Origin: Solirubrobacterales bacterium
Lineage (GTDB): Bacteria > Actinomycetota > Thermoleophilia > Solirubrobacterales > 70-9
Length of the DNA stretch: 64,000 nucleotides
Direction of reading: 5' to 3'
NCBI GenBank assembly: GCA_030152805.1
Contig: JASLIG010000082.1
Span: forward strand, 1-64,000
In this document: positions 8,191-15,221 of the stretch, piece after piece
Layout: the number at the start of each line of letters is the position of its first letter
Position numbering within the stretch: position 1 is the first letter of the stretch
Notes under the pieces: generated by a model
Databases searched by the model: none
Told to the model about the DNA's origin: nothing
What the model saw: only the letters and a program-made list of their open reading frames with translations
Made by a program: the position numbers and the translations under genes

Positions 8191-9450
8191 GTGTACCAGG
8201 TAGAAGCCTCCAAAGCCCTGCTCAAGCCCAGGCTCTGGGCCCGCCGTTCGGCGCGACTCAACGTGCCCCGCAACGTCGTGATGCTGGGCACGGTGAGCAT
8301 GCTCACCGATGTCTCCTCGGAGATGGTGGCGACGGTGCTGCCGCTCTACCTCGTCTTCACGCTGGGCGCCAGCCCGCTGGCCCTGGGCGCGATCGACGGC
8401 ACCTATCGCGGCGCCGCCGCGCTCGTGCAGGTGGCCAGCGGCTTCGTCTCGGACCGTTGGCGCAAGCCGAAGGAGGTCGCCGGTGCCGGCTACGGAATCT
8501 CCGCCGTCGGCAAGGTGGCTCTCGTCGCCGCCGGCAATACGATTGGCGGCATCGGCGCGATCGTCGCCTTCGACCGGATCGGCAAGGGCATCCGCACGGC
8601 CCCGCGCGACGCGCTGATCTCGCTGTCCGCCAGCAAGGCGGGCCTCGCCACAGCCTTCGGCGTGCACCGCGCGATGGACTCCGCCGGCGCGATGCTCGGA
8701 CCGCTGATCGCCTTCGGCGTTCTGCTCGCGGCGCCGGCCCGTTTTGACGCGGTCTTCGTCGTCAGCACGATCTTCGCCGTGCTCGGCCTGGCGGTGCTGG
8801 TGCTCGCCGTGCAGGGCAGGCCGAAACGGGCGCCGCGCGAGGGGAGCGCCCCCAGCTTTCGCGCCGCCGCCGGCCTCGTCCGCGACCAGCGCTTCGCCCT
8901 GCTGCTGATAGCTGCCGCCGCGCTCTCGCTGGCGAGCGTCTCCGACGCCCTGATCTACGTCGGCTTGCAGCGCAAGATCGACTTCGAGCCGGCTGTCTTC
9001 CCGCTCCTCTACGTAATCACCGCGGTGGCTTTCATGGGCCTGGCCATCCCGGTCGGCCAGCTCGCCGACCGGGTCGGCCGGGTGCCCGTTCTGCTCGGCG
9101 GCTACGCCCTGCTCTTCGTCGTCTACGGTGCGCTGCTGATGAGCTCGCTCGGTTACGGCCTGCTGGTCGTCTGCCTGCTCGCCCTCGGTGCTTACTTCGC
9201 CGCCACCGAAGGGGTGACCGCCGCGCTCGCCGGCGCCATCCTGCCGGAGAGCCTGCAGGCGAGCGGGCTGGGCATGCTGACCACCGTGGTCAGCCTCGGC
9301 AAGCTGTTCTCCTCGCTGGCCTTCGGCGCCCTCTGGATGGCGCTCGGCCTGCAGGGGGCGGTGCTCGTCTTCGGCGCCGGGCTGGCGCTGGCGATCGCAG
9401 TGGGCGCCCCGCTGCTGATCCGATCGCAGCGGGTAGCGGTACATGGATAA
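8191..9450 (+). CDS. Major facilitator superfamily transporter
   Basis: This is a 419-residue, strongly hydrophobic protein with about twelve membrane-spanning stretches in two halves and a cytoplasmic loop rich in Arg/Lys near the middle ('QGRPKRAPREG'). The MFS signature between helices 2 and 3 is recognisable as 'GFVSDRWRKPKEVAG', and repeats in the second half as 'GQLADRVGRVPVLLGG'. The likely start is the GTG at 8191, five bases after the preceding stop. Its substrate is unknown; in this operon an exporter of a sugar derivative or a drug-efflux-like role is equally possible. Confidence 0.82.
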   Translation: MYQVEASKALLKPRLWARRSARLNVPRNVVMLGTVSMLTDVSSEMVATVLPLYLVFTLGASPLALGAIDGTYRGAAALVQVASGFVSDRWRKPKEVAGAGYGISAVGKVALVAAGNTIGGIGAIVAFDRIGKGIRTAPRDALISLSASKAGLATAFGVHRAMDSAGAMLGPLIAFGVLLAAPARFDAVFVVSTIFAVLGLAVLVLAVQGRPKRAPREGSAPSFRAAAGLVRDQRFALLLIAAAALSLASVSDALIYVGLQRKIDFEPAVFPLLYVITAVAFMGLAIPVGQLADRVGRVPVLLGGYALLFVVYGALLMSSLGYGLLVVCLLALGAYFAATEGVTAALAGAILPESLQASGLGMLTTVVSLGKLFSSLAFGALWMALGLQGAVLVFGAGLALAIAVGAPLLIRSQRVAVHG

Positions 9451-10456
9451 CCGCCGCAAGAAGACCCTCGCCGTCATCGTCGTCCTCTGCGCCGTCGCCG
9501 CTTTCGTCTACGTCGCCGTCGCCGCCCTCGGCCCCAGCGAGACGACCACCGATGCTCGGCCGAGTGCCGGCGCCATCTTGGCCCACACCGACCTGATGGT
9601 TCGAGCGGTCGATCCCAGCGAGCCGACCCTCAACGGCCGCGTCTACGTGCTCGACGACGGTCACCTGCGCAAGGAGCCCGGCGATCTTGCCTGCGAGCGG
9701 GTCTACTTCGCCGCCAGCCGCGGAATCTGCATGGGCGTCGCCCCTTCGGGGGTCGAATACACGGCCTCGGTCTTCAACTCGAAGCTGCAGAGGGTTCACA
9801 CCACCACCCTGACCGGATTGCCTTCGCGGGCACGCGTCTCCAGCGACGGGCGCTACGGGGCGATGACGGTGTTCGTCACCGGCGACTCTTATCTCTCCTC
9901 GCCGACCGCCTTTTCCACTCGCACGACGATCCTCGACATGGCGAGTGGCAGGCAGGTCGGCCAGCTCGAGCAGTTCGAGGTCAGCAAGGACGGCGTGCCC
10001 TTCGACGCGGTCGACTTCAACTTCTGGGGCGTTACCTTCGACCCGAGCGACTCCGACCGCTTCTACGCGACCCTGGGTACCGGCGGGATCCATTACCTGG
10101 TCGAAGGAAGCGTCAGCGAAGAATCGATGCGCGTCCTGCGCGATGGGGTGGAGTGCCCGTCGCTCTCTCCGGACGGCAAGCAGATCGCCTTCAAGAGCCG
10201 GATCGGAGACGAGGCGCGCTGGCGCCTGCGAGTGCTGGACGTGGCCACGCTCGAGGATCACGCGGTCGCCGAGGAACGCTCGATCGACGACCAGGTCGAG
10301 TGGCTGGACGACGACACGCTCGTCTACTCGGACGGCCGCAACGTCTACACGGCTCCGGCCGATGGCAGCGGTTCCTCCGAGGTCCTCGTACGCGATGCGA
10401 CCTCGCCTGTACGGCTTGACGAATCCGGGCAAGTATTGGCCGATTCACAGCGTTAA
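9443..10456 (+). CDS. Membrane-anchored TolB/WD40-like beta-propeller protein
   Basis: The 337-residue protein starts with a positively charged tip ('MDNRRKKTL') and one membrane helix (about residues 9-29), placing the rest outside the cell. The exported part contains propeller-type repeats: 'VECPSLSPDGKQIAFKS' followed by 'WRLRVLDVATLE', the TolB/PD40 blade pattern. Such domains usually bind partners rather than catalyse. The ATG overlaps the MFS gene by 8 bp and the stop shares one base with the flippase ATG, so it is expressed between two membrane transporters. A scaffold or sensor role in export is speculation. Confidence 0.7.
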   Translation: MDNRRKKTLAVIVVLCAVAAFVYVAVAALGPSETTTDARPSAGAILAHTDLMVRAVDPSEPTLNGRVYVLDDGHLRKEPGDLACERVYFAASRGICMGVAPSGVEYTASVFNSKLQRVHTTTLTGLPSRARVSSDGRYGAMTVFVTGDSYLSSPTAFSTRTTILDMASGRQVGQLEQFEVSKDGVPFDAVDFNFWGVTFDPSDSDRFYATLGTGGIHYLVEGSVSEESMRVLRDGVECPSLSPDGKQIAFKSRIGDEARWRLRVLDVATLEDHAVAEERSIDDQVEWLDDDTLVYSDGRNVYTAPADGSGSSEVLVRDATSPVRLDESGQVLADSQR

Positions 10457-12030
10457 TGGGTATGGGCGTGACCACGGCCCCGCCACCGCATGGCGCCGAG
10501 CAGGCAGTCGCTCCGGATGCTTCGAGCATGCGCGAGAAGCACGCGCACGCGGGGGTGGCGATGGCCGTCGCGACGCTGGCGATGGGCGCGACTTCCGGCA
10601 TCCAGGCCCTTCTCTACCTCAGCTCGTTCGGCATCGGCGGACGCACCGACGGGTTCTTCATCGCCTTCGCGCTCTACACGAGCTTCGGTGTCTTCAGCCA
10701 GAGTATCCGGGTCACCTCGGCGCCGCTCCTGGTCGGGGAGCGCCCGCGCCTGAGCCCGACCGAGCTGGCGGTGGCCCTGGTGGCGATCGCCGTTCCCGTG
10801 GCCATCGCGACGGTCCCGCTCGCCGGTCCGCTGGCGGCGCTGCTGGCACCGGGGCTGGGGGAGGCCGGGCGCGGGGTCACCGAATCCGCCCTGCCGATCC
10901 TCGGCGGCGCGATGATCTTGCAGCTGTGGGCGGCGGGCGCGGCGACGCTGCTCGCGGTGCGCGACCGCTTCGACCGGATCGCCTTCTCCTACATCGCCGG
11001 AGCTTTCTCGGGCCTGGTCGTGTACCTGGCCGTTTCGGGGGTCGCCGGGGAGCTCTCGCTCGGCTGGTCGATGCTCGCGATGGCCGTCGTCACCTCCGCG
11101 GTGATGCTCGACGGGGTGCGAGCCAGCCGTCCGAGCTCCGGCACCGGCTTTGCAATCGCCGGCGGCCTGCGCCGGGTCGTCCGCTGCACCTGGATGGTCC
11201 TCGGCAGCACCGCGATCTACCTGGCTTTCAACTGCCTCTACGTGATCACGCTGGCGTTCGCGAGCAAGTACGGAGCGGGGGGGGCGACGGTGCTCTCCTA
11301 TGCATACCTGTTCGCCAGCTATCTCGTCGCCGCCACCGGGTTCGCGCTCGGCATGTCGCGGATCGCCGACATGAGCCGTGGCGCGCTCGCCGACTGGCGC
11401 GAGATGATCGCCGACACCGTGCCGGCTGGCTTCCGCTATGCGATGCTGCTTGTCGCCCCGGCGCTCGCGGCGCTGATTGCCGGTGGCGCGACCCTGATCG
11501 GCGACGTGCTCCCGGATAGCTTCGACGCCTCCCAGGTCGCGCAGCTGCGCCTCTTCGCCGTCCTGCTCTGCGCTTGGACCCTGGCCGCGCTGCTCGTCAA
11601 CCTGCTGCTGCCGGCACTTTTCGCGCTCGGCCGCACGAAGATGGTCAACCTGCTGGCGCCGGCGATCGTGGCCCTGCACGCGGGCGTGACCGCGCTGGCG
11701 GGGGTTCTCTTCGGCGTCAACGGCGTGGTCGGCGCCTTCTGGATAGTGCCGCTCACCTTCGCCGCGGTGCTCCTCCGGGTCGGCGCCGGTCGCGGCTGGG
11801 CCCCAATAGCCCGCGAGCTGGCCCGAGATGGCCTCCGTTTTGTAGCTCTCGCCGCCATTTCCTTCGGCGTCGGCGTCGCCGCGGCCGAGAGCCTCACCAG
11901 CGGCTTGGTGACCCCGCTGCTGGCGATAGGAATCGGCGGCATCCTCTACGGCCTCACCACCTCACAGCTGGCCCCCCGTCAGGTCAGGCTCCTCGTCGGC
12001 GCCGTACGGCCGGCTTCGGCTGAGGCCTAG
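10456..12030 (+). CDS. MurJ/MviN-like lipid flippase
   Basis: The 524-residue integral membrane protein has about 14 hydrophobic segments spread evenly along its length after a cytoplasmic, His/Pro-containing N-terminus. Its order of segments and the 'GGRTDGFFIAFALYTSFG' region fit the MurJ/MviN branch of the MOP flippase superfamily, which moves undecaprenyl-linked sugars across the membrane. The window has a second, Wzx-type flippase at 26971. This gene closes a run of overlapping genes that begins at 3861 (start ATG overlaps the preceding stop by one base). Peptidoglycan lipid II or the polysaccharide repeat unit could be the cargo; sequence alone does not say. Confidence 0.78.
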   Translation: MGMGVTTAPPPHGAEQAVAPDASSMREKHAHAGVAMAVATLAMGATSGIQALLYLSSFGIGGRTDGFFIAFALYTSFGVFSQSIRVTSAPLLVGERPRLSPTELAVALVAIAVPVAIATVPLAGPLAALLAPGLGEAGRGVTESALPILGGAMILQLWAAGAATLLAVRDRFDRIAFSYIAGAFSGLVVYLAVSGVAGELSLGWSMLAMAVVTSAVMLDGVRASRPSSGTGFAIAGGLRRVVRCTWMVLGSTAIYLAFNCLYVITLAFASKYGAGGATVLSYAYLFASYLVAATGFALGMSRIADMSRGALADWREMIADTVPAGFRYAMLLVAPALAALIAGGATLIGDVLPDSFDASQVAQLRLFAVLLCAWTLAALLVNLLLPALFALGRTKMVNLLAPAIVALHAGVTALAGVLFGVNGVVGAFWIVPLTFAAVLLRVGAGRGWAPIARELARDGLRFVALAAISFGVGVAAAESLTSGLVTPLLAIGIGGILYGLTTSQLAPRQVRLLVGAVRPASAEA

Positions 12031-12051
12031 TCGTCGTCGGAGTTAACTGCA

Positions 12052-12756
12052 ATGGGATTCTTTGGTCGGAGACAGGATTCAGGCGGGGAAATCACGGTTC
12101 TGGAGGACATTGTGCCCGCCATGACCGAGTACGGACAGCAGAGAATGCGGGACACCGATGCTCCAGGGCTTTTTCATGAGGAACTCGAATCACTCGCCGC
12201 CGACGACCAGAAGGCTTGGGTAGAGGCACTGAGCCAGGCCATCGTCCCTGTCGGGGGCGTAGCCGCTTACGGTGCGTCCACCCTGGTGATGCTATGCCTC
12301 AACCATCCCACCGAGCTCGATGCCTACTGCCGCCTCCTCGATGCAGCTCTTGATTTTCTGCGCGAGAAAGGGGTGCCGGAGATTCAACTAACCATCGGTG
12401 AGCGCAGTTACTGGCGTGGCAGACATCCCGATGAGGCTTGGCAACAGCCCGTCACCTCTCGACCGGCCGAGCCTTCACTGAGGCCGCTCGAGGTTGGCCA
12501 GGAACGAAGGCTCTCCGTTGCGTCTGCTTCCCCAGACTCAAAGGCAATCTACGTCTTGCATCCGGCGGAGGGTAAGTACGTTTGGGCGCTCGACATGCCA
12601 AGCGAGGATGGATCGGGGCGCATCCGAGAAGAGCGTGGGCAGGCCAGCACACTCAGTGAGCTCTACGCTGCGCTCGGCGAGAACCTGCCCCCTAGCCACT
12701 GGGTTGATCCTGAGTTTGCGCAATTCCTGCTCTTCCCGAACTCCCCTCCGCAGTAG
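12052..12756 (+). CDS. Hypothetical protein, 234 residues
   Basis: I do not recognise this protein. It is soluble, with no signal peptide or membrane helix, and looks two-part: an alpha-helical acidic first half ('ELESLAADDQKAWVEALSQ') and a beta-rich second half after about residue 145 ending 'WVDPEFAQFLLFPNSPPQ'. Its base composition is less GC-rich and its codon use more relaxed than that of the genes on either side, which suggests a later arrival. A palindrome AGTTAACT sits at 12041-12048, just before the ATG. It converges with the unknown gene at 12784. Confidence 0.6.
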   Translation: MGFFGRRQDSGGEITVLEDIVPAMTEYGQQRMRDTDAPGLFHEELESLAADDQKAWVEALSQAIVPVGGVAAYGASTLVMLCLNHPTELDAYCRLLDAALDFLREKGVPEIQLTIGERSYWRGRHPDEAWQQPVTSRPAEPSLRPLEVGQERRLSVASASPDSKAIYVLHPAEGKYVWALDMPSEDGSGRIREERGQASTLSELYAALGENLPPSHWVDPEFAQFLLFPNSPPQ

Positions 12757-12783
12757 ACCGGAGCAGGCGTCTGCGGCGAAGTG

Positions 12784-13212
12784 CTAGCCAGCATCGAGGG
12801 CAGGATCAAGGCGTCGAAGGTTCTTCTCCACCGCTCGAAGGTAGGGGCGGAAGAAGCGAGCGTCAGACGTAAAGCCCATGGTCGATCCTCTCGCCTCGAC
12901 CCTCATCGCGCAAGCTGTATGACCGTCGGCAGAGCGTTCGATTTCGAACTTGACCTGAGTGCCGATTGCCGACTCCATCTCCGCAGCTTGTCGGCCAGTA
13001 CCTGCGCCGGAGATCGCCCCGATCCCGGCACGACCTTGGTAGACGGCGACTGCGCCGCTGCCAGCTCGGGATACGGACCAGGTGCTTTTCGCAATCAAGC
13101 CACCGCGGCCGGTAAAGGCATCGAGAAAGGCACTTGAGCACTGGTCCGGCGAGGCCTTGACGTAGTACTTCCACTGCGACCTCAGGTTGTAAAACTTTAG
13201 AGACGGTGCCAT
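12784..13212 (-). CDS. Hypothetical protein, 142 residues
   Basis: No named family is recognised. The protein is basic and compact, with 'KYYVKASPDQCSSAFLDAF' at the front and the phrase 'MGFTSDARFFRPYLRAVEK' near the end; the latter looks like a conserved surface rather than low-complexity filler, and the whole could be a small alpha/beta fold. There is no signal peptide. Like its convergent neighbour at 12052 it has lower GC than the island around it, so the pair may be an inserted islet between the two blocks of polysaccharide genes. Confidence 0.55.
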   Translation of the reverse strand: MAPSLKFYNLRSQWKYYVKASPDQCSSAFLDAFTGRGGLIAKSTWSVSRAGSGAVAVYQGRAGIGAISGAGTGRQAAEMESAIGTQVKFEIERSADGHTACAMRVEARGSTMGFTSDARFFRPYLRAVEKNLRRLDPALDAG

Positions 13213-13256
13213 TCCCCTCCCTCGGTGGCGACGCGACCGGCGTCTGGCTCAAACAG

Positions 13257-13274
13257 TGGGAGAACTTTACTCCC
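13257..13274 (-). terminator. Possible weak terminator after the aminotransferase gene
   Basis: Read leftward, eight bases after the TAG of the aminotransferase gene, GGGAG and CTCCC form a 5-bp stem with a 7-nt loop, followed shortly by a run with several T residues (ACTGTTT). The stem is short and the U tract is interrupted, so termination here is only a suggestion. Confidence 0.3.
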
Positions 13275-13281
13275 GAAGGAA

Positions 13282-14433
13282 CTAAGCCGAGAACGAGCTG
13301 ACGGCTGAGGCGATGCGGTCGAGCTCCTCGTCGGTTATCGACGGGAAGATCGGTAGGGAGCAGCTTTCGGCGGCGAGGCGTTCGCTGACGGGGAGCTCGC
13401 CGGGTCCTGGGGCCGTGTCGGCATAGGCCGGCTGCAGGTGGATCGGGGTGGGGTAATGGATCGCGCTGGCGACTCCGCTGCGATCGAGGTGGGCGCGGAG
13501 GGCGTCGCGATCGGGGGTGCGGACGACGAAGAGGTGGTAGACGTGATCGCCGTCGGGTACCACCGGAGCGGGCAGGGTCAGCTCGCAGTCCGCGAGAGCT
13601 TCGCGCAGGGCGCCGCCGGCCCGGCGACGCTGCTCGTTCCACTCGTCGAGACGCTTCAGCTTGACGCTGAGGATCGCGGCTTGGAGTGAGTGAAGGCGGT
13701 GCGTTCCGGCCGCGATCTCGTGGTGGTGGCGGGTCCCCTCGCCGTGCGAGCGCATCAGGCGGATTCGCTCGGCGAGCTCGGCGTCAGCAGTCACGACCGC
13801 GCCGCCGTCCCCCCAGCCGCCGAGGTTCTTGGTCGGATAGAAGCTGAAGCAGCCCGCGTCACCGTGTGTTCCGGCTGGCCGCCCCCGGTAGCGGGCTCCG
13901 TGCGCCTGACAGGCATCCTCGACCACCCGCAGGCCACGTGAGCGGCAGAGGTCGAGCAGGGGGCCCATCTCGACCGAGCGGCCGTAGAGGTGCACGGGGA
14001 TCACGCAGCGCGTGCGCTCGGTCAGGGCGGCCTCGACGATCTCGGCCGTGAGCAGGGCGGTGTCCTCGTCGACGTCGACGAGTCGGGTGCTGGCCCCGGT
14101 GGCGGTCACCGCCTCGGCGGTGGCGATGAAGCTGTTGGTGGGCAGGATGACCTCGTCGCCGGGGCCGATCCCGAGGGCCCGCAGGGCCAGCTCGAGCGCG
14201 CTGGTGCCGGACGAGACCCCGATCGCGTGCTCGGTCTCGCACCAGGCGGCGAACTCCCGCTCGAAGGTCTCGAGCTCCTCGCCCAGCGTGAAGGCGGCGC
14301 TGGCGGCCACCCGCTCGATCGCCGCGAAGATCTCCGCGCTGAGAACCGGGTCGGCCGAGTCGAGGCGGATGAAGGGGACGCCGTCTCCCGCCTGCTGGGC
14401 GGGCGGTGCGGCTTGCGAGAGGACGCTGCTCAC
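13282..14433 (-). CDS. DegT/DnrJ/EryC1/StrS-family sugar aminotransferase
   Basis: A PLP-dependent aminotransferase acting on keto-sugars attached to nucleotides, 383 residues as usual for the family. The PLP lysine is Lys202 in 'CFSFYPTKNLGGWGDGG', the ring-nitrogen aspartate is Asp173 in 'VVEDACQAHGA', and 'GVSSGTSALELALRALG' and 'PVHLYGRSVEMG' are the other signature segments. The GTG start overlaps the stop of the LuxR-type regulator gene (GTGA, 14430-14433), so the regulator and the enzyme are coupled. It is one of two such enzymes in the window; the other (44129) sits with an acetyltransferase gene. Which 3- or 4-keto sugar this one uses is not clear. Confidence 0.9.
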   Translation of the reverse strand: MSSVLSQAAPPAQQAGDGVPFIRLDSADPVLSAEIFAAIERVAASAAFTLGEELETFEREFAAWCETEHAIGVSSGTSALELALRALGIGPGDEVILPTNSFIATAEAVTATGASTRLVDVDEDTALLTAEIVEAALTERTRCVIPVHLYGRSVEMGPLLDLCRSRGLRVVEDACQAHGARYRGRPAGTHGDAGCFSFYPTKNLGGWGDGGAVVTADAELAERIRLMRSHGEGTRHHHEIAAGTHRLHSLQAAILSVKLKRLDEWNEQRRRAGGALREALADCELTLPAPVVPDGDHVYHLFVVRTPDRDALRAHLDRSGVASAIHYPTPIHLQPAYADTAPGPGELPVSERLAAESCSLPIFPSITDEELDRIASAVSSFSA

Positions 14434-15164
14434 GCGACCGGCTGGGGCAGCGCTTCGTACTCGGCGACTATCGGACTGCCACCGTTGGCATCCGTCGTTA
14501 GAGCGGCGATGCCGACCAGGCCGACGCTCTGGGCCTGCTCGGGATCGAGCAGGAGCGCGGTGACCTCCTTGCGGGAGCGGATGCCGAGCTTGGTGAAGGC
14601 GGAGGAGAGATGACTCTTGACGGTGCTCTGCGCCAGCAGCAGGCGTTCGGCGATCTCGCTGTTGGTCAGCCCCCGCGAGACGAGCGCCAGCACCTGGCGC
14701 TCGCGATGCGAGAAGGCCGGCCTTTCGACGCTGGCGCGCAGCTTGCGCGGTACGACCGACTGGCCGCTGGCCACCGCGAGCGCGGTCACCGCCAGGGCGT
14801 TCTCGATCTCCGGCTCGAAGACAATCGCATCGGCGCCCGCGTCCAGGGCGCGGCGAACGCCGGTGCCGGTCGCGGGCGGCGAGATGACGACGATCGCCGG
14901 CTCGCTCTGTTCACGGCGCAGGCGGCGCAGCGTTGCCATGCCAACGGCCTCGTCGACGTCGCAGACGAGGATGAAGATCGTCGAGGCGTCGACAGCGTTC
15001 GAGTCAACCTCCTCGGGGGCCGACAGCGTATGGGCCACGACAAGCCCGCCGTCGCCCAGCGCGGCGACGATGCGCCGCGAGACGGCTGCACTGTCACTCA
15101 GTACCTGCAGGCGCGGCTTAACAGGGCCATCGTGGCCGGTGCTCTGTCCATTGTCTGCTCTCAC
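14430..15164 (-). CDS. LuxR-type response regulator with degenerate receiver domain
   Basis: The 244-residue protein has a receiver-like N-terminal domain and a C-terminal LuxR/NarL helix-turn-helix ('FSHRERQVLALVSRGLTNSE' then 'IAERLLLAQSTVKSHLSSAF'). The receiver looks degenerate: a possible phosphate-acceptor region reads 'ILVCDVDEAVG', but the usual invariant Lys near its end is replaced in 'DAIVFEPEIE'. No histidine kinase is nearby. It likely binds DNA constitutively or through a non-phosphate signal and, being coupled to the aminotransferase gene, is the best local candidate for a regulator of the polysaccharide island. The start is the GTG at 15164. Confidence 0.85.
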   Translation of the reverse strand: MRADNGQSTGHDGPVKPRLQVLSDSAAVSRRIVAALGDGGLVVAHTLSAPEEVDSNAVDASTIFILVCDVDEAVGMATLRRLRREQSEPAIVVISPPATGTGVRRALDAGADAIVFEPEIENALAVTALAVASGQSVVPRKLRASVERPAFSHRERQVLALVSRGLTNSEIAERLLLAQSTVKSHLSSAFTKLGIRSRKEVTALLLDPEQAQSVGLVGIAALTTDANGGSPIVAEYEALPQPVA

Positions 15165-15198
15165 CTGTAACTAACGGCCAGGAGGGGGTGGCACTTGC

Positions 15199-15221
15199 GC
15201 CGAAATCGACGAAAATTCGGC
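15199..15221 (-). terminator. Hairpin directly after the giant secreted protein gene
   Basis: GCCGAA (15199-15204) and TTCGGC (15216-15221) form a 6-bp stem with an 11-nt loop beginning right at the stop codon of the leftward gene. No U tract follows, so it may be a weak or factor-assisted terminator or an mRNA 3' stabiliser. Confidence 0.3.

Noticed and set aside
10453..11679. Minus-strand frame opposite the MurJ-like flippase gene
   Set aside because: Arg/Asp/Gln-rich antisense of a hydrophobic protein; the membrane segments on the plus strand are unmistakable.
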